Below, piece after piece: positions 1 through 8,224 of a stretch of DNA of 42,878 nt. The notes under the pieces are model-generated. The model saw nothing but the letters and a program-made list of their open reading frames with translations, did no database searches and was not told the DNA's origin. Origin of the DNA: Bradyrhizobium sp. (GTDB lineage Bacteria > Pseudomonadota > Alphaproteobacteria > Rhizobiales > Beijerinckiaceae). The translations under genes were made by a program, and so were the position numbers. Within the stretch, counting starts at the first letter, position 1, and every line of letters begins with the position of its first letter. The DNA is taken from positions 1 through 42,878 of the forward strand of contig SSMV01000058.1 in assembly GCA_004799435.1 (NCBI GenBank), in the 5' to 3' direction.

Positions 1-1539
1 GGCGCGACCTCGGGCGGCGCGATGGACGCCTCCAACCTGCTCAAGCCGGCCCTGGCGCAGGGAACGCTGCGCTGCATCGGCTCGACCACCTACAAAGAGT
101 ACCGGCAATATTTCGAGAAGGATCGCGCGCTGGTGCGCCGCTTCCAGAAGATCGACGTGCATGAACCGAGCGTTCCCGACACGGTGGAGATCCTCAAGGG
201 GCTGAAGCCCTATTTCGAGGAGTTCCACAAGGTGCGCTACACGCAGGAAGCGGTGAAAGCCGCCGTCGAATTGTCTGCGCGCTACATCCATGACCGCAAG
301 CTGCCCGACAAGGCGATCGATGTGATCGATGAGACCGGCGCTTCACAAATGCTGGTAACCGAGGCCAAGCGCAAGAAGACGATCGGCGTCAAGGAAATCG
401 AGGCGACGATCGCCTCGATGGCGCGCATTCCGCCAAAGTCGGTCTCGAAGGACGACGCCGAGGTGCTGCAGCATCTCGACGAGACGCTCAAGCGTGTCGT
501 CTATGGCCAGGACGCAGCGTTGTCGGCGCTGGCTTCGGCGATCAAGCTTGCCCGCGCCGGCCTGCGCGATCCGGAAAAGCCGATTGGCTGCTATCTCTTT
601 TCCGGCCCGACCGGGGTCGGCAAGACCGAGGCGGCGCGCCAGCTCGCTGTTAGCCTCGGGCTGGAGCTGACCCGCTTCGACATGTCGGAATATATGGAGC
701 GCCACACCGTCTCGCGGCTGATCGGCGCGCCCCCCGGCTATGTCGGCTTCGATCAGGGCGGCTTGTTGACCGACGCGATCGACCAGCATCCCCATTGTGT
801 GCTGCTGCTCGACGAGATCGAGAAGGCTCATCCCGACCTCTTCAACATCCTGTTGCAGGTCATGGACCACGGCAAGCTGACCGATCACTCGGGCAAGCAG
901 ATCGACTTCCGCAACGTCATCCTGATCATGACGACCAACGCCGGCGCTCAGGATCTCGCCAGGGAGGCCTTCGGCTTCCATCATTCCAGGCGCGAGGGCG
1001 ACGACACCGAGGCGATCAATCGTCTGTTCTCGCCGGAGTTCCGCAACCGGCTCGACGCGATCGTGCCTTTCTCGCGCTTGCCAGAAGAGGTCATCGCGCA
1101 GGTGGTCGACAAGTTCATCCTGCAGCTCGAGGCGCAACTTGCCGATCGCAATGTGACGATCGAACTCGCCGAGGAGGCGCGCGCCTGGCTGGTCAAGAAC
1201 GGCTATGACGAGGCGATGGGCGCGCGGCCGATGGCGCGCGTCATCCAGACCCAGATCAAGACGCCGTTGGCCGACGAGGTGCTGTTTGGCCGGTTGAAGA
1301 ACGGCGGCGTGGTGCGCGTCGTCGTCACCGCCGGCGACGACGGGGTGAAGAAGCTTGGCTTCGTCTATCCCGAGGGTCCCGCCCAGCCGCAGCCTGAGCG
1401 CGACGTCATCGTTGCGGGGCGCAAACGCGCCGAGTCCGAGCCGACCGGCCGCAAGCCGCGCGCCCGCAAGCGGGCGGACGAGCAGCCGGAAGAGGAGTCG
1501 CCGAGCGAAGACTCGTCGAGCGAGCCGCAAGCGAGCTGA
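1..1539 (+). CDS. clpA: ATP-dependent Clp protease ATP-binding subunit ClpA (5' end missing)
   Basis: The frame is open from base 1, so the N-terminal domain and the start of the first AAA+ module lie outside the window. What remains is the end of AAA+ domain 1 and all of domain 2. Domain 2 has a Walker A motif GPTGVGKT (bases 604-627), a Walker B motif LLLDEIEKAHPD, the IGAPPGYVGFDQGG pore-loop region and the conserved EFRNRLDAIV segment near base 1040. ClpA is the unfoldase that feeds substrates, including N-end-rule proteins delivered by ClpS, into ClpP; it is cytoplasmic. The ClpA-type DMSEYMERHTVSRLIGAPPG region separates it from ClpB and ClpX. After the normal C-terminal end it carries a charged tail of about 40 residues, first Arg/Lys-rich and then Glu/Ser-rich. 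clpS would be expected upstream, outside the window. Confidence 0.97.
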   Translation, partial: GATSGGAMDASNLLKPALAQGTLRCIGSTTYKEYRQYFEKDRALVRRFQKIDVHEPSVPDTVEILKGLKPYFEEFHKVRYTQEAVKAAVELSARYIHDRKLPDKAIDVIDETGASQMLVTEAKRKKTIGVKEIEATIASMARIPPKSVSKDDAEVLQHLDETLKRVVYGQDAALSALASAIKLARAGLRDPEKPIGCYLFSGPTGVGKTEAARQLAVSLGLELTRFDMSEYMERHTVSRLIGAPPGYVGFDQGGLLTDAIDQHPHCVLLLDEIEKAHPDLFNILLQVMDHGKLTDHSGKQIDFRNVILIMTTNAGAQDLAREAFGFHHSRREGDDTEAINRLFSPEFRNRLDAIVPFSRLPEEVIAQVVDKFILQLEAQLADRNVTIELAEEARAWLVKNGYDEAMGARPMARVIQTQIKTPLADEVLFGRLKNGGVVRVVVTAGDDGVKKLGFVYPEGPAQPQPERDVIVAGRKRAESEPTGRKPRARKRADEQPEEESPSEDSSSEPQAS

Positions 1540-1551
1540 TCAAAGCAAAGA

Positions 1552-1574
1552 GCGGCGCGCTTAAGGCGCGCCGC
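1552..1574. terminator. GC-rich hairpin between convergent clpA and HIT gene
   Basis: A perfect 9-bp inverted repeat (GCGGCGCGC / GCGCGCCGC) with loop TTAAG lies between the two convergent stop codons. No T-run follows on either strand, so a role as bidirectional terminator is inferred from position and stem strength only. Confidence 0.45.
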
Positions 1575-1582
1575 CGATCCTG

Positions 1583-2014
1583 TCATTGCGCCGCGAGCGC
1601 GGCGCGGATCTTGGCTGCGTGGACTTCGAGTTCAGCGGCCTGAACGATCGGGCCGCCCGGCGGGCGCAGCGCGACGCCGCTCCAGCGCGGCAGAACATGA
1701 AAGTGCAGGTGGAAGACCACCTGTCCACCGGCGCTCTCGTTAAACTGCTGCAGGACGACGCCCTCGGCCGCCATGCCGGATTTCACGGCGCGGGCAATCC
1801 GCTGAACCGCCGGCATGAGACGGGCGAGTTCCGGGGCGCTAATGTCGAAGAGATTGCGCGCCGCGGTCTTGGGGATGACGAGAACATGTCCCTCGGCGCG
1901 CGGCATGATGTCCATGAAGGCGAGCGAGACCTCGTCCTCGTCGACGCGCACGCAGCCGGCTTCGCCGCGCAGGATCTTGGCGAAAATATTCTGCGGATCG
2001 TAGGACGCGCTCAC
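1583..2014 (-). CDS. HIT family nucleotide hydrolase/transferase
   Basis: A small histidine-triad protein with the signature HLHFH at about residues 102-106, and the usual N-terminal NIFAKILRGE and GHVLVIPK segments. Such proteins hydrolyse nucleoside phosphoramidates or dinucleoside polyphosphates; the exact substrate cannot be told from sequence. The frame extends up to a TTG at 2041 that overlaps the stop of the upstream gene. However, a GTG at 2014 is preceded by a strong GAGGAG ribosome-binding site six bases away, so I place the start there (143 aa, normal for the family). It follows the FemAB-like gene on the same strand with only about 23 bases between stop and start, so the two are probably cotranscribed. 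Confidence 0.93.
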   Translation of the reverse strand: MSASYDPQNIFAKILRGEAGCVRVDEDEVSLAFMDIMPRAEGHVLVIPKTAARNLFDISAPELARLMPAVQRIARAVKSGMAAEGVVLQQFNESAGGQVVFHLHFHVLPRWSGVALRPPGGPIVQAAELEVHAAKIRAALAAQ

Positions 2015-2037
2015 CGGGCTCTCCTCAACTGGCGAAT

Positions 2038-3237
2038 TCAATCGTCGTGGCGAAACGGCAGACGCTCCGCATAGTCCTCGATCGCCTCAGCGACCGCCGG
2101 GCGCTCGCGCGCCAGATAGTCGGCGACGGCGCGCTGGAAACGGGCGTCGGCGAATTCATGGGCGGAATAGGTCGCGACGGGCCGGTAGCCGCGCGACAAT
2201 TTATGTTCCCCCTGCGCACCCGCTTCGACCCGCCCGAGACCGCGACGGATGGCGAATTCGATCGCCTGATAATAGCAGATTTCAAAATGGAGAAATGGCC
2301 GCTCGACGATCGCGCCCCAGTTGCGCCCATAGAGCGCATCGTCACCGATGAAATTGATCGCGCCCGCGATGTATTTGCGCCCCTGTCGCGCCATGACCAG
2401 CAGGACGCGGTCGGCCATGGTCGCCCCGATGCGCGCGAAGAAGGCGCGGGTGAGATAAGGCCGACCCCATTTTCGTGAGCCGGTGTCCATGTAGAAGGCA
2501 AAAAATGCATCCCAATGTTCGGCCTTGATGTCGGCGCCGGTCAGGAGATCGACTTCGATATTCTCGCCCAGAGCCTCGCGGCGCTCGCGCTTGATCGCCT
2601 TGCGTTTGCGCGAAGCCAGCGCGGCGAGGAAATCGTCGAAATCGCGATAGCCTTCGTTGATGAAATGAAACTGCTCGCCGGCGCGCACAAGGAAACCGGA
2701 CTGGCGTAGCCGCTCGGTGTCGGCGGGGTCGCTGAAGGTCACGTGGATCGACGACGCTTCGACGGCTTCGCGCAACGCGCGCCAGCCCGCGACAAGCGCC
2801 TCCGCGGCGCCAGGCGGCGCCTCAGTTGCGACCAGCAGGCGCCGTCCGGTGACAGGCGTGAAGGGCGCCGCGATCTGCAGCTTGGGATAATAACTTCCGC
2901 CGGCGCGCTGAAAAGCGTCGGCCCAGGCGTGGTCGAAGACATATTCGCCCTGGCTATGCGACTTGAAATAGCTGGCGGAGGCGGCGACCAGACGGCCGGC
3001 GGCGTCTTCGACCAGCAGGTGAGCCGGCGCCCAGCCCGAGCGCCCGCCGACCGAACCGGAATCCTCAAGCGCCTTGAGGAAAGCATGGGTGAGAAACGGA
3101 TTGAACCGTTCGCCGGCGCTCCGATCGACAGGAGCCGGGCTTGCGGCGAGCGCGGTCGGATTGGCGCAGGCGTCCCAGGCCGCGGCCGGCACTTCGGCGA
3201 GACTGACGATGCTGCGAACTGTGAGAGCTGCGGTCAT
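2038..3237 (-). CDS. FemAB-like GNAT-fold protein (DUF482/COG3146)
   Basis: A 399-aa protein matching the alphaproteobacterial DUF482/FemAB-like family, often annotated as a GNAT N-acetyltransferase or peptidoglycan-biosynthesis protein. Supporting segments are the N-terminal FNPFLTHAFLKALE, the central KRKAIKRERREA basic stretch, and C-terminal GRNWGA, FEICYYQAIEFAI and EAGAQGEHKLSRGY motifs typical of this family. No signal peptide or membrane segment is visible, so it is probably cytoplasmic. The biochemical activity is unproven; transfer of an acyl or aminoacyl group is inferred from the fold. It starts with ATG, diverges from the TfoX-domain gene across an 88-bp gap, and lies just upstream of the HIT gene. 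Confidence 0.9.
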   Translation of the reverse strand: MTAALTVRSIVSLAEVPAAAWDACANPTALAASPAPVDRSAGERFNPFLTHAFLKALEDSGSVGGRSGWAPAHLLVEDAAGRLVAASASYFKSHSQGEYVFDHAWADAFQRAGGSYYPKLQIAAPFTPVTGRRLLVATEAPPGAAEALVAGWRALREAVEASSIHVTFSDPADTERLRQSGFLVRAGEQFHFINEGYRDFDDFLAALASRKRKAIKRERREALGENIEVDLLTGADIKAEHWDAFFAFYMDTGSRKWGRPYLTRAFFARIGATMADRVLLVMARQGRKYIAGAINFIGDDALYGRNWGAIVERPFLHFEICYYQAIEFAIRRGLGRVEAGAQGEHKLSRGYRPVATYSAHEFADARFQRAVADYLARERPAVAEAIEDYAERLPFRHDD

Positions 3238-3325
3238 TCAGCCTGATCATAGCGCCTGAGACTCGCCCGCCAAGGCGCGCGCGCGGATGAAATTTCCGTT
3301 AGTCTCGGCGCGGCGGGAGGAGGCG

Positions 3326-3712
3326 ATGGCGCGCAACGAGGCTCTGGAAGCCTGGCTCGACGAGGAATTGGGCGCGGCGGATGACGCGAAGCAAAAGGCG
3401 ATGTTCGGCGGGTTGGCGTGGCTGGTCAACGGACATCTCACCTGCGCGGCGCGGCATGACGGAATGCTGGCGCGCGTTGGAGCCGAGCGCAACGAATGGG
3501 CGCTGGCGAAACCCGGCGTCGCGCCGATGATCATGCGCGGCAAGGCGCTTGAGGGTTGGGTGCGCGCCTTGCCGGAGGCGACGAACGAGACGCGCCGGCA
3601 ATTGATCCAGGCGGCGCTCGCCTTCGCCCGCACGCTGCCGGCCACAGCCAAAGGCGCCGCCAAGGCCGCAAAAGCCGTCAAGGCCAAGCCGCGACGACCG
3701 GCGCGTCGCTGA
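3326..3712 (+). CDS. TfoX N-terminal domain protein
   Basis: A 128-aa protein with the TfoX-N domain: MFGGLAWLVNGH at about residues 29-40, then a GMLARVG stretch and the family PMIMRGKALEGWVR segment. In the full-length Gammaproteobacterial protein TfoX/Sxy this domain helps control competence genes, but stand-alone TfoX-N proteins are common and mostly uncharacterised. The start at 3326 is chosen because GGGAGGAGG lies just upstream; an in-frame ATG 39 bases earlier has no such site. The C-terminus is a low-complexity Ala/Lys/Arg tail that could bind nucleic acid, which is only a guess. It leads a two-gene unit, followed 15 bases later by a membrane protein. Confidence 0.88.
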   Translation: MARNEALEAWLDEELGAADDAKQKAMFGGLAWLVNGHLTCAARHDGMLARVGAERNEWALAKPGVAPMIMRGKALEGWVRALPEATNETRRQLIQAALAFARTLPATAKGAAKAAKAVKAKPRRPARR

Positions 3713-3727
3713 GGGGAAGGGAGCGCG

Positions 3728-4213
3728 ATGGACGCCTGGAGCAATTTTTTCGTCGGCGAGCTTGGCGCCGCGGCGGCCTTCGCCGGTCTGCTGTTCGTCA
3801 GCCTCTCGGTCAATCTGACGCGCATCCTTGAAATCGGTCGGCTTGCCGACCGCGGCCTGGAAGCTTTCATCATCCTGTTCCTGACGGTGATCGTCGCTTC
3901 GCTGGGGCTGATCCCCGGCCAATATCTGCGCGTCTATGGCGGCGAGGTCTTTGTCGCGGCCCTGCTGGTGCTCGCGACGTTGCTTCGGCTGCAGCACAGC
4001 TATCTTGCGCAGGTCGACCCGAAATACGTGTCGGCGTGGCGGCGAACCGCTGGCGTCAACGACGCAGCCGTCGTTACATTTGTGTTGGCGGGGCTCGTGG
4101 TCGCGGTGAGCGGCGATCCGGTCGGGCTCAATTTGCTGCCCGTCGCGGTCTTGCTGTCGTTTTTCGCCGCCGGGTCGAACGCCTGGGTGTTGCTGATCGA
4201 AATCAACCGCTAG
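3728..4213 (+). CDS. Uncharacterised integral membrane protein
   Basis: I do not recognise a specific family with certainty. The 161-aa protein is very hydrophobic, with about five likely transmembrane helices (roughly residues 11-29, 44-62, 73-88, 112-128 and 135-158) and no cleavable signal peptide. Short charged loops include LRLQHSYLAQVDPKYVSAWR between helices 3 and 4. A strong GGGGAAGGGAG ribosome-binding site precedes the ATG. It sits 15 bases after the TfoX-domain gene and is probably cotranscribed with it. Its last 11 bases overlap the convergent epimerase-like gene. A transport or sensing role is possible, but nothing in the sequence shows it. Confidence 0.8.
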   Translation: MDAWSNFFVGELGAAAAFAGLLFVSLSVNLTRILEIGRLADRGLEAFIILFLTVIVASLGLIPGQYLRVYGGEVFVAALLVLATLLRLQHSYLAQVDPKYVSAWRRTAGVNDAAVVTFVLAGLVVAVSGDPVGLNLLPVAVLLSFFAAGSNAWVLLIEINR

Positions 4214-5159
4214 GTCTGCCGACGCGATCACGAAACCACAGCGCCGTCGCCGGCGCGCCAACCTCGAATGGCGTGGCGTCCGACCAGAAACGTGCGGCGA
4301 AGCGACTGGCGTCGACGCGATAGGGCCGGTCCCATTGGAAGCGCATTTCCGCCAGTTCGCGCAGCGCCGGCACGAAGAGGCCGAGGGGACGAAGCAGCGC
4401 CGGCGGCAATCCGACGACGCGCGGCGCGGTCATTCCGAGCGCCGCAACGCCGAGCGCAAGAATCTTGCGGGGCGTTCGGATCGGCGCGTTCGGGACATGC
4501 CAGGCCTGGCCATAGGCGTCGTCGGGCGCGTCGAGCAGGCTGACGACGGCGCGCGCGCAATCGGGCGCGTAAGCAAAATCATGCGGCGTGTCGGGCGAGC
4601 CGATCACCGTCGCGCGACCGCCGCGCGCCAGCGCGCCGAAGGCGGTGTCGCCGAGATGCGAGTTCGTCACGCCGGGACCATAGAAATCGGCGGCGCGTAT
4701 GGCCGCGACCTTGAGCCGGCCGGCGTCGCTCGCCGCCTGCCAGATGCGGGTGGCGGCGACCCGCGCGGCCGGCTTGACGCCGAAGGGCTGCAGCGCCGTT
4801 GTCTCCAATAGCGGGGTCGTCTGCGGTCCATACATGTAAAGATTGTCGAAGAAGACGAGCCGCGCGCCCGTCCTGGCGCAGGCCTCGACAAAATTGGTCA
4901 TGATGCGCGGCCACGCGTCGCGCCAGACCTCGCCGGTGTAGGGCAGGCCAATCGACAGCACCGCCTGCGCCAGTCCGTCGACGGCGGAGGCAACCGAATC
5001 CGCATCAAGCGCGTCGCAACGGCGGAACTCGACCCCAGCGGGGAGGGTAGCCGGCGCGCTGCGCTGGGCGAGGCGAAGCGGACGCCCCTGGCCCGACAAA
5101 AGCGCGATTGTCGCCGCGCCGACCGGGCCGAAACCGAAAACGCCGATTGCTCCGTCCAT
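4203..5159 (-). CDS. NAD(P)-binding epimerase/dehydratase-like protein
   Basis: A 318-aa protein of the extended short-chain dehydrogenase type. The N-terminus has a Rossmann fingerprint GFGPVG at residues 8-13, and a VFFDNLYMYGP segment follows near residue 105. The classical YxxxK catalytic pair is not obvious, as in many atypical epimerase-like members; RAADFYGPGV and HDFAYAPDCARAV are typical substrate-domain features. The substrate is unknown; sugar nucleotides or other nucleoside-diphosphate-linked compounds are common in the family. It starts with ATG after a weak GGAG site, lies about 90 bases downstream of tRNA-Glu and its terminator, and overlaps the convergent membrane-protein gene by 11 bases at the 3' end. 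Confidence 0.85.
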   Translation of the reverse strand: MDGAIGVFGFGPVGAATIALLSGQGRPLRLAQRSAPATLPAGVEFRRCDALDADSVASAVDGLAQAVLSIGLPYTGEVWRDAWPRIMTNFVEACARTGARLVFFDNLYMYGPQTTPLLETTALQPFGVKPAARVAATRIWQAASDAGRLKVAAIRAADFYGPGVTNSHLGDTAFGALARGGRATVIGSPDTPHDFAYAPDCARAVVSLLDAPDDAYGQAWHVPNAPIRTPRKILALGVAALGMTAPRVVGLPPALLRPLGLFVPALRELAEMRFQWDRPYRVDASRFAARFWSDATPFEVGAPATALWFRDRVGRPSG

Positions 5160-5222
5160 TGACGCGACTCCAATTTGAGCTCCAGCGGGCTAAGTCGCCG
5201 TCGAAGCCTGAGAAACGAAGCC

Positions 5223-5250
5223 AAAACTCCCCTCTAAGTCATTGAGGGGA
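5223..5250 (-). terminator. Intrinsic terminator of tRNA-Glu
   Basis: Reading the minus strand, a perfect 7-bp stem (TCCCCTC / GAGGGGA, arms at 5244-5250 and 5228-5234) with a 9-nt loop is followed directly by a short run of four T. It begins two bases after the encoded CCA end of the tRNA, which fits a Rho-independent terminator for the tRNA transcript. Confidence 0.75.
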
Positions 5251-5251
5251 T

Positions 5252-5327
5252 TGGCGCGCCCAAGGGGAATCGAACCCCTGTTTTCGCCGTGAAAGGGCGA
5301 CGTCCTGGACCGCTAGACGATGGGCGC
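5252..5327 (-). tRNA. tRNA-Glu (anticodon TTC)
   Basis: The minus strand folds into a full cloverleaf: acceptor stem GCGCCCA/TGGGCGC, D-arm with GTCTAGCGG, anticodon stem-loop CGCCCTTTCACGGCG with anticodon TTC at 5291-5293, T-arm AGGGG-TTCGATT-CCCCT, discriminator G and encoded CCA (5252-5254). The body is 73 nt plus CCA. It closely resembles the E. coli tRNA-Glu, including the CTTTCAC anticodon loop. It reads GAA and GAG; besides translation, glutamyl-tRNA-Glu feeds C5-pathway tetrapyrrole synthesis in alphaproteobacteria only where that route is used. Confidence 0.97.
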
Positions 5328-5361
5328 GCAGTCGCGGCGCAAAGCCGCCGGAGCGAGGCTT

Positions 5362-5390
5362 GCTATAAAGACGGCGGTTTGGGCTGGCAA
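5362..5390 (-). promoter_or_regulatory. Promoter of tRNA-Glu
   Basis: On the minus strand TTGCCA (5390-5385) and TATAGC (5367-5362) are separated by exactly 17 bases, a good sigma-70-type promoter about 35 bases upstream of the mature tRNA 5' end. It overlaps a 12-bp inverted repeat with one G-T wobble (5370-5381 / 5388-5399, loop GGCTGG). That repeat could be an operator, or a hairpin in a transcript reading the other way. Confidence 0.6.
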
Positions 5391-5546
5391 GCCGCCGTCC
5401 CGCTTTTCGCCCGCTGTCAACGCCGAGGCGCCCGGCCGGCAGGGGATAAGCGTGTTTGGCAAGTGGTTGGCGCGCACGCCCGCCCTTGCGCACAGAGCCA
5501 GCCCGGAGAATTATGACATTTCAAAAGGCGGGGGGAGGCGGAGACC

Positions 5547-6518
5547 ATGCGGGCGATTCGTATCCACCGGACCGGCGCGCCCGACGTCATGCGCCTCGAG
5601 GACATCGAATTGCCGCCGCCGGGACCCGGCGAAGCGCGCGTGCGCCATCGCGCCATCGCGGTCAATTATCTCGACGTCTATTACCGCACCGGCTTCTATC
5701 CGCCGCCGCCATTTCCTTTCACGCCCGGTAATGAGGGCGCGGGCGACATCGTCGCAGTGGGCAAGGGGGTCAAAGCGTTCAAGCTGGGCGACCGGGTCGC
5801 CTATGTTTCGACGCTGGGCTCTTACGCCGCCGAGCGCAACGTCCCGATCAAGCATCTCGTCAAGCTGCCGAAGTCGATCGGCTACGACATCGCCGCGGCG
5901 ATCATGATGAAGGGGCTGACCGCCCAGTTTCTGTTGCGCCAGACTTATAAGGTCAAAAAGGGCGACGTCATTCTGGTTCATGCCGCCGCGGGCGGCGTTG
6001 GCCAGGTTCTCTGTCAATGGGGCAAGGCGCTGGGGGCGACGGTCATCGGCACCGCCGGCTCCGAGGATAAGGCCAAAATCGCCAGGAAATGCGGGGCCAA
6101 GCATGTGATCCTCTATCGCGATGAGGATTTCGCCGTGCGAGTCGCCGAGATCACCAAGGGCGAGAAATGCGATGTCGTTTACGACGGCGTCGGGCGGGCG
6201 ACGTTTCATGCTTCGCTCGATTGCCTCAAGCCCTTTGGCATGCTTGTGAGCTTCGGTTCGGCCTCGGGCGCAGTCGAAGCGTTCAATCTCGCGCTGCTGG
6301 CCCAGAAGGGCTCGCTCTTCGTGACCAGACCGACGCTCTTCACTTTTCTCGCCGACCGCGAGCGGCTCGAGCGGATGGCGCGCGAACTTTTCGCCGCGAT
6401 CGCCTCGGGCGCCGTGAAAGTCGCGACGCCGTCGTCGAAGCCACTGTCGGAGGCGGCGAGCGTCCATGCCGCGCTCGAAGCGCGCCAAACCGTCGGGGCG
6501 ACCGTGTTGACGCCCTGA
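5547..6518 (+). CDS. qor: NADPH:quinone oxidoreductase (zinc-free MDR family)
   Basis: A 323-aa medium-chain dehydrogenase/reductase of the quinone oxidoreductase (QOR) branch. It has the N-terminal GroES-like domain with NYLDVYYRTGFYP and the PGNEGAGDIVAVG segment. The NADPH-binding domain carries the AAAGGVGQ glycine motif and an NADPH-type TAGSEDKAKIA strand-helix region. Zinc-binding cysteines of alcohol dehydrogenases are absent. It catalyses NADPH-dependent reduction of quinones or other enones in the cytoplasm; the natural substrate is not known. The ATG is preceded by a GGGGGAGGCGGAG stretch. It is monocistronic, with tRNA-Glu diverging upstream and a hairpin across its stop codon. 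Confidence 0.93.
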   Translation: MRAIRIHRTGAPDVMRLEDIELPPPGPGEARVRHRAIAVNYLDVYYRTGFYPPPPFPFTPGNEGAGDIVAVGKGVKAFKLGDRVAYVSTLGSYAAERNVPIKHLVKLPKSIGYDIAAAIMMKGLTAQFLLRQTYKVKKGDVILVHAAAGGVGQVLCQWGKALGATVIGTAGSEDKAKIARKCGAKHVILYRDEDFAVRVAEITKGEKCDVVYDGVGRATFHASLDCLKPFGMLVSFGSASGAVEAFNLALLAQKGSLFVTRPTLFTFLADRERLERMARELFAAIASGAVKVATPSSKPLSEAASVHAALEARQTVGATVLTP

Positions 6519-6527
6519 TCGGGCGTC
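6509..6527 (+). terminator. Hairpin overlapping the qor stop codon
   Basis: A perfect 7-bp inverted repeat (GACGCCC / GGGCGTC) has a 5-nt loop that contains the TGA stop of qor. It is followed by a pyrimidine stretch rather than a clean T-run. A terminator or 3'-end stabiliser role is inferred. Confidence 0.45.
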
Positions 6528-6597
6528 GCCCTTCCGCAAAATTGCCGCGCTCGCGCCTTTTTGTCGGCGAAGCGAGCCCTTTAGCTCCGCATCGCGC

Positions 6598-6626
6598 TTG
6601 GCGCGCCGCGGACGGACTTGTATAGG
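6598..6626 (+). promoter_or_regulatory. Predicted promoter of the lepB-rnc-era operon
   Basis: TTGGCG (6598-6603) and TATAGG (6621-6626) are separated by 17 bases, 48 bases before the lepB start codon. The spacing and hexamers resemble the promoter predicted for tRNA-Glu. It is a prediction from sequence only. Confidence 0.5.
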
Positions 6627-6674
6627 AAGCGCCAGACGATCCGGCGGCGCGACCGCCCATAAGGCTGAGGATTC

Positions 6675-7484
6675 ATGAGCGAACCGAACACTCTCAAACG
6701 GTCCGCGCCGGCGGCGGTCGCAAAGGAACAAGACGGCTGGTGGGAGACGGTCAAGGTCGTCATCCAGGCGCTGCTGATCGCCCTGGTGGTGCGCACCCTG
6801 CTGTTTCAGCCGTTCAATATTCCTTCGGGTTCGCTGATCCCGACCCTGCTGATCGGCGACTACCTTTTTGTTTCGAAATACGCCTACGGCTATTCGCATT
6901 ATTCCCTGCCGGGCTTCCTCGATCTTGCGCCGAGCGCGATGCCCGGTCGCGTTTTCGCTTCGCAACCCAAGCGCGGCGACATCATCGTCTTCAAACTGCC
7001 GCGCGACGGCGAGACCGATTACATAAAGCGGCTGATCGGCCTGCCCGGCGACCGAATCCAGATGAAGGCCGACCGTCTCTATATCAACGGTCAGATCGTC
7101 GAGCGCGAAGCGCTGCCGCCTTACGCGACGACCGGGCGCTTCGGCGAGCCGATCGAGGTGCCGCATTATCTCGAGGCCCTGCCGGGCGGGGTTAAACACG
7201 AGATCATTCAGCTCGACGGCGACAACAATACCGCCGACTACACCGCCAACACCGACGTCTATGTTGTGCCGCCAGGCGAATATTTCTTTATGGGCGACAA
7301 TCGGGACAATTCCAGCGACTCGCGGGTTCCTGCCGACCAGAACGGCGTCGGCTATGTGCCGGCGGAGAACCTGATCGGCCGCGCCGAAGTGATCTTCTTT
7401 TCGGTCGACGGCGCGCCGGCCTGGGAATTCTGGCGCTGGCCGTGGACGGTGCGCTGGAACCGCCTGTTTCAAACCGTTCACTAA
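6675..7484 (+). CDS. lepB: Signal peptidase I
   Basis: A 269-aa type I signal peptidase that removes signal peptides from Sec/Tat-exported proteins at the periplasmic face of the inner membrane. One N-terminal membrane helix (about residues 27-44) is followed by the Ser motif IPSGSLIPTLL with catalytic Ser53, the Lys motif DYIKRLIGLPGDR with general base Lys118, and the C-terminal GDNRDNSSDSR box. The residue after the catalytic Ser is Leu rather than the more common Met. It leads a plus-strand operon with rnc and era, the usual alphaproteobacterial order, and has a predicted promoter just upstream. The ATG lies shortly after a GAGGA ribosome-binding site. Confidence 0.97.
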   Translation: MSEPNTLKRSAPAAVAKEQDGWWETVKVVIQALLIALVVRTLLFQPFNIPSGSLIPTLLIGDYLFVSKYAYGYSHYSLPGFLDLAPSAMPGRVFASQPKRGDIIVFKLPRDGETDYIKRLIGLPGDRIQMKADRLYINGQIVEREALPPYATTGRFGEPIEVPHYLEALPGGVKHEIIQLDGDNNTADYTANTDVYVVPPGEYFFMGDNRDNSSDSRVPADQNGVGYVPAENLIGRAEVIFFSVDGAPAWEFWRWPWTVRWNRLFQTVH

Positions 7485-7526
7485 GGCCGGACGAAGCGAC
7501 GCGGAGTGGGCGCAGCACGCCCTTGG

Positions 7527-8224
7527 ATGACAAAAAAAGCCAAAATCGACGTCGCCGATCTTGAGTCTCGTTTGGGCCATCGCTTCCGCGATCGCGATGG
7601 GCTGGCGCGCGCGCTGACCCATCTCTCCTCGCCCGCCGCCGGCGGCCCGGATCGAAGCCAATCCTATCAGCGTCTGGAATTCCTCGGCGATCGGGTGCTC
7701 GGCATTGTCGTCGCGCATATGCTCTATGAGGCCTATCCGCAGGCGAGCGAAGGCGAGTTGTCGATGCGGCTCGCCAAGCTGGTGCGCCGCGAGACCTGCG
7801 CCGATGTCGCGCTGGAATGGGATGTCGGCCCGCATGTCGCCATGGGGCAGGGCGAAGCGCGCGCCGGCGGCCGCAAGAAAATGGCGATCCTCGCCGATGT
7901 TTGCGAGGCGATTATCGGCGCCGTCTTTCTCGACGCCGGTTTCGCCGCAGCGAGCGACGTCGTGACGCGCACCTGGCGCGCGCGGATGGACGCCAACCTC
8001 GAACCCGAGCGCGACGCCAAAACCGCAGTGCAGGAATGGGCCCAGGCGCGCGCGCTGCCGGCGCCGCGCTATGTCGAGGCGGCGCGTAGCGGTCCCGCGC
8101 ACGCGCCCCATTTCGTCATGCAGGTCGTGCTCGACGGCTATGAGCCCGAAAGCGGCGAAGCCAATTCGAAGCGCGCCGCCGAACAAGCCGCCGCACAGGC
8201 GTTTCTGACCCGCTGGGGGAGCTC

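Noticed and set aside
5511-8186. Open minus-strand frame of 891 codons opposite qor, lepB and rnc
   Set aside because: It crosses three well-supported genes and their intergenic gaps, and its composition is Arg/Gly/Asp-rich with no recognisable motif.
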